64,000 bases of DNA from Strongylocentrotus droebachiensis (lineage: Eukaryota; Echinodermata; Echinoidea; Camarodonta; Strongylocentrotidae): the NCBI GenBank assembly GCA_035222895.1, contig JAVYIG010000173.1, positions 310,001-374,000 of the forward strand, read 5' to 3'. This document shows positions 36,361-48,320 of this stretch, in pieces (within the stretch, counting starts at the first letter, position 1; each line of letters opens with the position of its first letter). Both the position numbers and the translations under genes were made by a program. The notes under the pieces were generated by a model, which was not told the DNA's origin, made no database searches, and was given only the letters and a program-made list of their open reading frames with translations.

Positions 36361-39300
36361 CCCTGATTTTCCGTTTGTCTGTCCATACCCCTATTTTGTT
36401 AAGAATAACCATGATGACAGTATTTTATCTGTCTGGATCTCAAGGCATACTGTCTGCTCAACGAAACCTGGGCAAGTACTACATTTACCATGATCATTAT
36501 ACAGCAATATTACGATAAATTTTCATTATGGATTTATTGGAATATACTCAACAAAGAGATGTAAGATTCCTCATATATTTACCTATATTGCTTAATACCT
36601 TTTACCTGGAAAAATAAGCTGATAAGGCTATTGTATATAATTATTCACATTTCAAAATACCAACATCTATACACAATCATGAATATGTTATTGTCTCGTC
36701 CAAAATTCCTCTCATCTTTCAGCTGTTTTAAGAAATGTGTGAAACATATTTTTAACATTCACATTCCTTACTCGAAATAAGACCTACAACCTGTAAAGAT
36801 TATTGAGTAATTGATTACTACGTTTATAGGCATTCCTGTAAACAAAATGCTGATAAAATGTTTAATGAATTTTCACAATAATTTAAATCAATCTGAAAAT
36901 ATCAAGTGTCTGGGAGGTGTCATCGAAAACGTCTTTCGATAAGATACTCGACAAGTTCATCAGGGGACACCTCAATATATTTTCCTTTCTAATAATGCCT
37001 TCTGCTTCAGCATGGATGTTTAGGTCAACACTTTCAAGGTCATTGTACCTAGCAGGAAAACTCCAAGCAGATGCCAACTTGATGATCACCCCCACACGAA
37101 ATGCCCTTTGCCATACCTTGTAGACTACTTGAGGCAAATTTGTTTACATCAGTTATCATATCGAGATTAGAAGTTAGCTTACACCTCGGGAGAGTTCGAG
37201 AGAAAGTTTGGTGAAAGAAGAAATGGGCTCCGTTCCTTCATTCAACAAAAGGAAAAGGCCCACGTACATTTCTCAGGCGGAAAATCCATTTGAAAACCAT
37301 TGCGTTTTGCCGGTTCTTTCATGAGGCACGCCGTGAATTGTGATGTCTTCCGCAGCTGTTGTTCTTTTTAAGACGTCTTTTACCTACCACCTACCGCGTC
37401 TTAGCACCACCTAAGACCAAGTCAGAGGGGAACAGTCAAATCAAGACATTTAAATCCATGTTTTCAACTCCTTTCCTCCTCTCGTTTTCCCCAGCTTAAT
37501 CAGTTTAGACGGGGACGACATCAAGCTACCAACATAGAACGGAAGCCTCCTCATATTATTTGATCTTGTAAACCAACCCTGCTTGTTAGTCATCAATACT
37601 GTAGTTTTCCGGCTCGTGTTGCATCGCTATTGTTTTAGTTTGGGCGAACGGAGCAGCAGTGTCAATATGGCAAATAAAAAAGAAAACAGTTATGCCTTTG
37701 GGGCACAGGGATGTCGAAATCTAAAAATAGGCGCTCCGGATATTGTATGATAAATTATAAGTTTAAAGAACTTCATCATGATATTCAATAACTTTTTTCA
37801 ATGGATTTCGACGAAATCCTGATCAACCCTATACGCATGTATGTAGTCGTTTCAAAAGGCTTGTCCATTCTATAGCTTTAAGGTATAAATCGCAGTTTTG
37901 TGCAGAAATGTGATGTGAATGACTCTGGGTCACAATTCCCAAGCAATAGTTACAATAATCCCCAAGACATATACTCCTTTGAACACAGATACGTAGAAAA
38001 AGACACTAGCCACGTAATTTCCAAAAATAAGAACATTTTCACACAGGCACATATTATATAAGAATACACCAATGGGAGGCGGTATTCCAAACAAATATAG
38101 TCTGCTAATTATATGGATCTCGCTTAAAACTATAACCTTCTGTTATCGCGATATTTTTTTCTTCAATAAGAAAGCCTGCTTTATCGGACGTATTATCTAT
38201 CTGCAACCACCCCCCCCCCTCCCATCCCTAATGGTTTTAAGGTTGAGCTCGAGATTTACGTTTGTCTGCACTTCCTGAGTATTACACCTTTCCCAAGTCA
38301 AAATGTACAGATTTACGATGATTATAAACTTAGAAAACGCCAAGGTATAAATTTGAATTTGTTGTACTATAGATTTCGAGGATAGGCTTTTGCACCGGAT
38401 AGGCCTAATATATTTTAAATATTGATACAATGCCTAATGGCAAGTTCAAACGAATGGGTATCAACTAGTATACAACTTTAATGAAGATATTTCGCTAGGT
38501 TAGAATTTTTCTTTTTAAAAACTTGGTTAAAAAAAAGGAAAGGAAAAGGGCCCATCGAAACCACCGTAGACAAGAAACATGTCAACAATACTAATTGGGC
38601 ATGTGACATGATATATCAGTACATCAAAATAGATAGTCTTAGAGACAACATTCCAGATCACTCTAACCTGAAAGCGATTCTGAACATTCCGATTTTCCTG
38701 AATTAAATAAATAAAGTGTAGGATATTGAAAAACTTAATACATCACTGTCGTTTCGTCTGAGCTTCTGGGTGTGTCGGTTAAACCATCTTATTCGTGTAG
38801 GTAATTATGATAATTGTAAAGTTTATTTTTATAGCGCATATCTTTGTTCTTTTAGGAATAGGAAAAAAGAGAAAGGAGTACTAAATAGATCAAAGAAGTA
38901 TAGCATGCATGTAAATATTATATTGAACACACCAAATTAAACGGCTCATCCATTATAACAAATAAATAGTAACACGTATCGACTGCATACAAATTCCTAT
39001 CATTAAAACAAAAGATTGTCAAAGAGGGCGAGAGGGAGAGTGAGAGAGACAGACAGAGAGCGTTAAATAGTAAGAAAAGAAAATAGAAAGAGCGAGATAA
39101 TGATAAGAAATGATATACAAAATATAATATAAAAATGACATAAATTTTTTTTTTTTTTTTTTAAAGAAATATTGATACATGATACGAATTTTGAACTTGA
39201 GACAGATTTTAAATTGATCTACAATTGATGATATGTTTTTAGAGGGTTCATGATACAAACGTGGAAATTGTGCTTATTTCTAGAGTCTTTTTACTGTGGA

Positions 39301-42300
39301 TAAAGCAGGTGGGATAAAGATAAAGAGTTTAAGAAAACCTGTTGACTTTCGATCGAGCTTGGTGGCATTTCAAAATACACAAAATGTGCGCGTTTTTTCC
39401 TTTGATTTATTCTAGGCTCTCAGTTCGCTTTAGTAACCGAAACTTCATGGCATCATTTATCAAAGTTACCTTGCTATTTGTCAATTGTTAGCTTATCCTA
39501 CCTAATTAGGTATATCAAATACCAATAGTATTAAAAGGATGTAATTTGTCTAAGAATGTCAAATCCTGTTACTCTCAGTTTCAAAACATCTTTGAAAGTT
39601 TCCATTCAACAAAATTAGAATGACTATGCTTGTTAGGAATTTCTGCTATTATTTTACGCCGTTTAATACACGAATGGAGGTACATTTAGGATTATCTACC
39701 CACTAAGATGTTAATGTTCTAAATGGTCCTCTAAAATATTGACGTTTAATGATCACTGCGTACCCTAGGAAGGCACTGTGTATGCCATTGCAATGAAAAC
39801 AGATATACATGTCCGTTTAAAAAAGTAACCTTACCTCCTCGAAAAAAATGAAATGCACGTAGGAACGTAATATTGACGCTTTGGGGTAAAATATGTGTCA
39901 TTGTTTTTATTATTATAACATGTACTGATTATTCTTTTTGAGTATGTTATTGGAATAAATTGAAATTTTCATTAAAATGAGTCAACCATTCATGACTGGT
40001 ATTTGAATTTAATTAGCTAATGAATAATGTTATCAAGTGCAATCCAAACAAAGCTTGCTCAAAACAAATCAACATCATTGGTTACAATTTATCCTATCAA
40101 TTATACCAGCGGTTGATACCTTTTTCACAGGTAGGCTTTCACTATCAACTGTTATCCCCTGAAGCCATTGACGCCCATAACTTTTAATCTCACCAATTTG
40201 GTTGAATTTATCGCTTAATAAATCAATGGTATTTTAAAGCATACATTACCAACACAGTCTAATTCAGTAAAAATCGCCTTTTTTATCGAGAGCTTTTTTG
40301 TGGAGGTTATTAACGGTCAAAGTCATTGCCCTACATCACTCAATGCAGGCTTATACCAGTCGCGCCACGGAAGTAAATCAAAACTTCCGCCAAACTGATT
40401 TTCAGGGTCATCGATATTTTCCCGCAATTAATACACTGATTGAAATTAGACAGTAATGAAGTGATCAAACTCAGGCCAACCGGGGAGAAATGAAAATATT
40501 CCAAGATGCCCTTTTTCCCCTCCTCCACCCCTTCTTCTTCTGTGGTACTTTTCGGTGAAGAAGGAAAGTTAAGTAGGTCAGAGAGTTTGGATTTACGTTG
40601 ATTTGCCCCCAGGGACACTTAGGTTAATAGGCGTAGGGAGACTGTGGATTAAGGAGGCCAATATTTAGGGATGACCTGTCATGGATGGGGCATCAAGTAA
40701 TATGCCAAGTGCATTGGTCATCCCGTCTAAGTCTCAAATATTGTTGACTTTACGAGGAAGCAACTACAGTACATTCAGGACTTGATTATAAAGAATATTT
40801 TGTAGAATTATCGTGTTAAAGATTGTCAACTGCTAATCCTTTGTAATATGAATATGAGAGCCAGATGAGGTAATAATTCGAAGAATTCAAAATGATTTAG
40901 ATGATAATAAAGAAACATCAGAGAAAATAGAATTCTTCAATGTGTCTATTATTCGATCTTCAATTGTCATGTTATGGAAATCATGTTGGTATGTCTGTCA
41001 AAAATTAAGGTCCAATGGAAAATAAACATATTGAACTGAGCAAATAAAGTCTTATTTTTGAACGGCTACGGATAATTAAAGAATCATAATGGTGATTTAA
41101 ATACATTTTCTTGCATTTTGGCATTATCCGTTTCCAAGTTCGATGCATGATTTCTTTTGGCCAGTAGTGGGGCGTAATAGGATACGGCCGGGGTAGCCAG
41201 TGCGACATTCAACCCCAATGCTCTTGCATGCGCTGGGCAGGAATTGGAACTTTAGGCACACGATATGGGTGTATAGCATGATCGAAAAGTACAGCTGAAA
41301 AGTACATGGTAAGTAGGCCCATCAGAAGTGAGCCGGTCGGTGACGGGGAAGGTGGGGGAGGGAAAGAGCTTCATTTTCCGTCCCTCTTCCTCCATGGTGA
41401 AAGGGAAACGACCTGAGCAGTACAGCAGGGGTTAGAAAAAAGTCTTCGGTTTCATTCTCTAGTGAGAGCACGTAAATGATGACTTGAATTCGTGACATGT
41501 CAGATGTATTCCCTGCCTGAATAATCATCTGTAATGTACATCTAACTCTGATGAAGAAAGAGTCCCATTCGTTGGTTGCCGTAGGCAACAGTACCTTTCC
41601 AGATTTTCTTTCTCTTACATTTTACTCCAAAGTTTCAAGCGACCAAACTCCCACCACTCTTATGAATAATCATAGGAATAAAAATGAAATGACCAAATGA
41701 AATTATCAAAGAGCTACAGATTGTAAAGACTAGCCTAATGACAACGGTTACTTGATCTCTAATTTAGAAATAAATTTGAATATGTATTCTGTTATATGTA
41801 CGCATGTCCCATACAACTTACAAAGGGGCACTATAATTTAAAATCTGTTTTTGTATGATAAAAGCAAAGTCAGGGGACAACCACACAAGAAGCCAACATT
41901 TTTGGGAATTTTAAAACAAATCATTTATGCGAATACTGTTGCACAGTATTATACTTCATTCGGAAAACATATACTATTCTTTTTTTTAGGTCAACAAGAG
42001 AAGAAAATCACTGTGTTCTAATACTTAACGCTGATAATTCTGCCAATATTCCCATGCTACAATTTTTTATGCATTATTACATATAACATTTAAACGAAAT
42101 CAAATTACATTTCATTTTATTTACTAATATTTAAACCCGTGCATGGGTGTTTAACATATTGAGAACAAATGAAGATTTTATTTAATTTCCATGTCATTTC
42201 ATGACAATTATTTATCCAACAAACTTTGTTCATGAATAGTGTTTTGGCTAAATACAATAGTGCAAGGTAAAGTGCCAATACTATACACAAACTGTTATGA

Positions 42301-43589
42301 AACTCTATAAACAAAAAATGAAATTAAAGATTAATAAACTTTTGTAATGTGTTTTCTCAATCATCCAGATAGTAGAGTAGTACAATATTGAAACGTAGCA
42401 AATATTAAAAGTAGGTACGCCCAGTGTGTTATATTGAAGCCTATATCACACTAGAGCTTACTCCCGACAACCACTGGACGGGAGCTAGGTCGCCAAGAGG
42501 TTTTTTGGCAGTCTTTAAAAAAGTTGTCAGTGGTCGAGAATCATTTTGTTGGTCGTCAGAAGTCGGCAACCGGTTTTTGTGACTTAGGCCCAAGACTATT
42601 GCAAAGATATACATAAATATTACAATAAAGTAGGAGTCTGTAAATGTATAGAAAATTATAACATGAAAAACTTTCCCCAAAATGTTAAAATTTGAACTAA
42701 GAAAAAATCAAAGTACTTAAAATAATTAATAATTTTTATCAGCCTAATCCCTCACTTCTTGGGACTGGTGATGGTACTTTTCTTGAAATTCTGAGTTTTA
42801 AAACTATAAAAGTTTTTTTCTGTTATTTTTCTGTTAGTCTTGTATATGTCTTCAGAATTGTTGAAAGTACATCTGCCCTATGTATATTCACATTTTCTTT
42901 GTGTATACTTATTACAACATTTAAATAATTACTTTCTTTCCACACTCATACGATGCCTTAAAAAGCATGCACCGGTGGCCTGTTTTGGGGTGCAGGATTG
43001 CCTCTATACATCATAGATTGTGCCAATAACTCGTCTTTCTCCTTTGTCCATTTTTATAATATTTCATCTTTCGTGATAATTACTAAATCGTCACATTTTC
43101 TTTTATTGCTTACCAACCCAATAAAATCGTAAATCGTTCTTAATCCTATTTACCTTAGCCTAATAAATGCAAATTGTTATCATAACAATTTTTTGTAAAG
43201 TAAAAGAGTGACTTTAATGTTGAAAATAATTTATTTGTATTGGATCTTTATCAACGTAAATACAAATATTGTTATGAAAATTCGTTTTACGGGTTGAAGC
43301 TAACACCTTAAAATGGACCTCCAGCCATATATTTATAGAATATCAAGAATAGAAAACAAGAATAAAAAGTCATTATTCATGTCATTTCTAAACTTGCCTG
43401 CTTCAATAGAGAAACAAAGAGGGAAATCCGGGGAGAAAAGAGACCTTAGGTCAAATCTCGAGACATGTAATTCAGCACAATAAAATCATTTTGTCATTTT
43501 CTTCGCAAACAAAGTCGGCTGCCACTGGCATGACTGGCTAATGGATTAGAGAATATACATGTGATATGATTCAGTTTTCTCTTACTTGC
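36361..43589. other. AT-rich non-coding DNA
   Basis: In 7 kb no exon is recognised. It contains a poly(C) run near 38208-38218, a TATAGCGC-type retroposon tail hint at about 38821-38845, a GA-rich patch at 39025-39060 and a poly(T) run of about 18 at 39147-39164. Open frames are under 95 codons and without domains. Confidence 0.4.
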
Positions 43590-43765
43590 CCCCCCCCCCC
43601 CCCTGGTCCAAATCTCCCTCCCACTCCCTCTCTCTCTCTTACTCTCTCCTTTTCTCTCTGTGTAACCCTTTGTACCTCTATATCTCTTTTTAATCTCTCT
43701 TTAGGAGATTTTAATTCCCCCTATCATTTTCTTCTTCTTCTCTCTCTCTCTCCCTCTCCTCCTCC
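43590..43765. repeat. Poly(C) and (CT)n-rich tract upstream of the methyltransferase gene
   Basis: A run of about 14 C near 43590-43603 is followed by interrupted CTCTCT and TTCTTC repeats up to about 43765. It lies roughly 0.7 kb upstream of the start codon. Confidence 0.8.
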
Positions 43766-43799
43766 TTCCTCTATCCATTCCTGTGAATGTGACTTTGCG

Positions 43800-44465
43800 A
43801 AGTTCAAGTTTTGAGTGAATAGTCTCTGCTGCATGGGTCGGTCGGTCGCCGCCGTAGCAGCTATATCATTAGTATTGGCTGATAGAGGGTTGTGTGATGT
43901 GCGTTGCGTGTACGCCCCGATCATCGTAGAAACGACAGACGAGAGAACAGTCTCGCTGAGGAGAGAGGTTAGGGAAGGAAGAAAATCTGAGCGTGCGCAG
44001 TGAAAGCGAAAGCGAAGAGACAATCTCCAGATAGGAGTATGTATCTCTTATGAGATGGGGATGTATATATTTAGTTTGTCTGCCACTACCCTAATCATTC
44101 TGGTAAGAGCAAGTGAAGCAAGTAGGAGGTGAACTGATCCAGTATCCACATTTCTAACGCAAGGAGCTTGATTTTTATCACTTTCATGATCTGACGCCGG
44201 GGCTGGTATTTTCTCTTCTTTGCCCGACTCTTTCCCTCTTCACGGCTCATTCCGGACTGTAGTTATCTCTGATTTTTCCGGGATTTTCTTGACAACTCAG
44301 AAAAGAAAGAAGATTAGGCCTATTTCTTTTTCGCCGCCAAGAGACAAGTAGGATCGACACCTAGGCCTACCTGTACACATTTTTCGGGAGCTGTTCTTGT
44401 TTCACTCTCAAACTTCAGAAAGCAATTTCAATCTCAGATTAATAACACATACCTGTTCCAAAACA
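43800..44465 (+). promoter_or_regulatory. Putative promoter and 5'UTR of the methyltransferase gene
   Basis: CpG density is visibly higher here (GGTCGGTCGGTCGCCGCCG near 43838-43856; GCGTGCGCAG at 43991-44000, close to an NRF-1 site). A TATA-like TATATATTT lies at 44064-44072. If used, transcription would begin near 44095-44100, giving a 5'UTR of about 370 nt. An alternative is an NRF-1-driven dispersed start. No splice acceptor is obvious between 44100 and the ATG. Confidence 0.45.
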
Positions 44466-44677
44466 ATGGATGCGGAGATTCGAATGCGGAAAGCTGAAGC
44501 TGGGAGCGAGGAGACTCCTCCGGAGTTTGCTCATCGGATGATGAAGACCATCAATGCGGCGACGATCACCCTCGCCCTGAGTCTGGGGTGTGAAACGGGT
44601 CTGTTCAACGTGATCGCCACTCAGAAAGAGCCACAGACCAGCAAACAGATCGCCGAATCCGCTGGCATGAAAGAACG
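44466..44677 (+). CDS. Class I SAM-dependent methyltransferase (Rv2258c-like), first coding exon
   Basis: The 70 complete codons start at an ATG in strong context (A at -3, G at +4). The protein opens MDAEIRMRKAEAGSEETPPE and contains INAATITLALSLGCETGLFN, then a KEPQTSKQIAESAGMKER stretch. The pattern of a helix followed by 'G-L-F' and 'T-S-x-x-I-A-x-x-A-G-x-x-x-R' is the N-terminal dimerisation/winged-helix part of Rv2258c-like methyltransferases. In this family, SAM binding and catalysis lie in a following Rossmann domain that is not encoded here. The frame stays open to CG|GTGAGT, a consensus donor at 44678, leaving a phase 2 junction. The family normally continues with a Y-V-R-E-W-like helix, which was not found downstream. 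The substrate is unknown for the animal proteins, and a cytosolic location is assumed because no signal peptide is seen. The upstream frame has no in-frame ATG, so this start is preferred. Family assignment is from recall of the conserved pattern. Confidence 0.8.
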
Positions 44678-46136
44678 GTGAGTTAGCCCCCAGTGCAACG
44701 TGATTTCTTTTTTCCTAGCACGCCTTCTACTTTCCAAAACATCTCTATTTTGTCTGTTTATTCATATACCAGTCGATCTCTAGAAACAACTCTTACTTCT
44801 TCTTGCATTTGTTACCTTAACAATGTTTTCTTACTCTCGTAATGCAATACATTCTGTTCTGCTTTCCAAAAAAAAGTTACCCTGGCGATTTTCAGATTGT
44901 GAAAATATATCATGTTTGGAAAAAAATATCAAGAAAAGAAGCTTAATAAATACCTACTACGAGAGAAGAATCAGAAATTCGGAGTGAAATCAGGAGTGGT
45001 GTATTTAGTCATGCCAAATGTTATGTGGAGCCATCCAATTCTTGATATACACATGCAATTAAATAAAACTTGAATTATTTAGTAATTTATTTATTGAATG
45101 TAATGTTTGTTAATGAACGTATATCAGTTTGGTAATTACTTTCTCATTCATGAGGCGTAGAGTAAAACAAATGTGTAAAAACAAAATATTAAAAAAGGAG
45201 TAAGTTTAATTTTCTCCTCTGGCTAACAAAATAATGTAAGTTAAGATACGAAACATCTTTGGCATTAGATGAAATAATGTGATGAATTGGGAAAACTACG
45301 TACGAAATATCCGTTGCAAGCCTATTAAAACATTCCTTTGGGCAATGAAGAGCACAAAAACATGTTTCATTGCATCCTTAACGACCATCTCGTGATCATG
45401 TACACGTACGTTTTGTAGCAATCCTACATTGTTCCGAGTTTTATCGTCGTTCAACTGTAAGTGTGACTATAACATTTCACTCAGATAATTTATGTCTAGG
45501 GGCAACTCTAAATTACAAAGGAAAACCTTCTACCTGTGCCAAGAAAATGAAGATGTACTAGCATGTTTTTATTCTCTGAGTTAATCTTTCAAGATTTGGT
45601 AAAAGTGTTGTGTCATATTCTGTTCTGACTTAACACCTTTGTGCAAAGCTACTATCGACTAAAACTATTTCACTGTTTACTGCATCTTTAGAATCAACCT
45701 GGTCTTTAAAAGCTTTGCATCTAAATAACCCGAACCCCCAAACTTACATATCATAATTTCAACTACACTGATGACTTAAACATGATTTTCAAATTCCCAT
45801 TTTCAATGGTTTATTAAAATACGATTACATTTTTGTTCATTAGCATTCACAAACATTTTTAGGGCCTATTATCGTTATTAAATGTTGTGAATATTATGAA
45901 TATCCCTATCGTCATCAGTATCATCAACATTGGAATTACTGTTATTAATATATTGCTGTTTTTATTATATTATCATCATTGTCATTACTCATTTTTTAAA
46001 TAATTAGTATCATTGATAGTAGTAGTAGTGGTATTCTCCTGTTACTTTTATTACTAATAATAGTGTATTTATTATTAATAATTTTAGAACTTATTTATAT
46101 TAATCTTATCGATTTTAGTAGACAAAAGATGACTAA

Positions 46137-46294
46137 AAGTAGTAATAGTAGTAGTAGTAGTAAAATTATAGTAGAAGTAGTAGTAGTAGTAGTAATAGTA
46201 GTAGTAGTGGTAGTAGTAATAGTAGTAGTAGTACATGCAGTAGTAATAGCAGAAGTAGGAAGAGGAGGAGAAGTAGTAGCAACAGCAGTACTAC

Positions 46295-46357
<63 letters not shown>

Positions 46358-46366
46358 AAGTAGCTG
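46137..46366. repeat. (AGT)n microsatellite, about 230 bp
   Basis: AGT triplets with scattered AAT, GGA and ACA interruptions. The purest run is at about 46291-46350. Poly-valine (+) and poly-leucine (-) frames across it are products of the repeat. Its flank (45880-46080) is also rich in ATT/ATC triplets. Confidence 0.93.
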
Positions 46367-47515
46367 AATTATTAGTATCATGATTTTGTTGTCGTCAACA
46401 TATTTGTCTTCATCATGATATCCATTTGCAATATTAAATATATTGTCCACCCATTTCTTTATTCATTCGGTATTTTCATCACACATAAGACCAGACATAA
46501 TGTTTGTCTTTTAGAATTTTGTAGAATTGGGATGGAAATGCCTCTTTTTCGTGTGGTTTTCATTCATAAATTTGGCTAGTTTGCCCAGAAACATAATCTT
46601 CTACCTCCAAACTTTTAAGAAAAATCCAAAAACCCAAAAAGGAAAAATATTGTGACCAACTTGATTCAGTGTATGCATAATATTCATTGTTTTTTCTCTT
46701 GATGGCGAAATGGAGTAGGTAACTCAAGTTCACCTCAACATAATATTACCAATCAAGACTGAAATCTAACTCTCGATTTAATTTGTCACAGTCAAATGGA
46801 AACAACAATGCACTGTATGAGTGTGCATAAACCTCACCCGTTTTCCCGACCAGTTGCTAAATCTAATAAGAGTTGAACTCCTGAAAAGCACAATGGATCG
46901 AGGCTAGATTACAGGTTCTGTGAGGGCCGTACCGAAACGCCCGTTGCACTTACTAATAATGCTATGACGCCCACTAAATAATGGGAAACTATGTCGACAT
47001 AAAAGGGCAAAGATACGTATCAAAACGATTGGTTTATACAAATATTTCCTTTCTGTGCCCATGTAGTGAATTAATTCGTTCGTTCTACGTGTATAGTTGC
47101 CGTGTAGTGCAAGAAAATGACGACGCTTGCACTACAATAATGTTGATGTTGGCCATGGAAATGTTGCATACAATGCTTGCAACAATCGTTATTGGTTACA
47201 TCAAAAGGATTATTTTATCATATCTTTTATAAATTATTTATTGTACACGTTTTCCTCACATTCTTCACGAGAGTATTTCTAACACATTTATCTATGGACA
47301 ATAGTAAAAACAAATATACTCTTCAAAACAGCGGGAAAAATATAATACGAATTACATCTAGAGTAATAATAATAACCAGGAAACAGTGAAGAACAATGAG
47401 TGAAAAATAACAGATCTTTAATATAAAAATTATATTTGTTGTAGTTATTTCCGATATGTTAGGATATGTATATCCTTCACGTATGGTCTACCTATCTACT
47501 CTGCAAATAAAAAGG

Positions 47516-47528
47516 TTCGGGAACGTTC
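47516..47528. promoter_or_regulatory. Perfect three-unit heat-shock element
   Basis: TTCGGGAACGTTC fits the HSF consensus TTCnnGAAnnTTC with no mismatch. No gene start is recognised nearby. It lies about 2.8 kb into the putative intron and may be a chance match. Confidence 0.3.
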
Positions 47529-48287
47529 CCTCCAATGTACATGGTACGTAAATAGTCATTTTGGATGTGAATGATTTGGAGTAGGTCTATTTTGTAATTA
47601 TTACAATTAAATCACTCCAGCTACATTCCATATTTTATAACAAAGTTGTACATCAGTAAATCCAAATATATGAAAGCTACAAATCTCCCGCTCACGCTGT
47701 AAACCGTGCATTGGTGTGCATGTGGCGATTTTACACATTATATTTCGTCTCAATGAAACAAAAAATAAAATCAATAATACACTTGATCGTCACGCCTTCC
47801 TTGTCTTTCTGTTAATCAACTGATTGTTCAACCAATCAATACATTTATTCGGAAGTTAACTGCGTGAAACATATATCGATCAGTCAATATATTAGTATTA
47901 AAATGTTTGTGAATTGGCCTCGTACGACCCAGTTATTGATTGTAGAAATGCGGCTACGTGACAAAGAAATCGCTGTTATCATTCTTATTTCTACATTGAT
48001 AACTTTCATGTAGGTGATTTACACTCTAAAAATCTGTAATTATGAATCAGAATGTTATGGGTCGAGGGTGACTTACAATCTCAATGTTCCATTTTAACCT
48101 TTTGTTGGCAAACATAAAAACTCACTCAAAGGACATTTGTTGATGTAATCTCCATAGATATTTGATAAGAATGTTCATGAAATTGAAGAGCAAAGTGAAA
48201 TAACTTTAAAATGCTGGCACATATTTCGATTCATTCTTTTCCCTACCATAGTGCATTCAGTGATTAATTCAGTTCAGTCAATGAAAT

Positions 48288-48320
48288 CGGTGTTGTTGTT
48301 GTTGTTGTTGCTGTTGTTGA
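48288..48320. repeat. Short (GTT)n microsatellite
   Basis: About ten GTT triplets, one changed to GCT. Confidence 0.85.

Noticed and set aside
46166-46450. Long poly-leucine and poly-valine open frames over 46063-46450, and the similar frame at 56093-56356
   Set aside because: They are translations of AGT microsatellites, with no flanking unique coding sequence.
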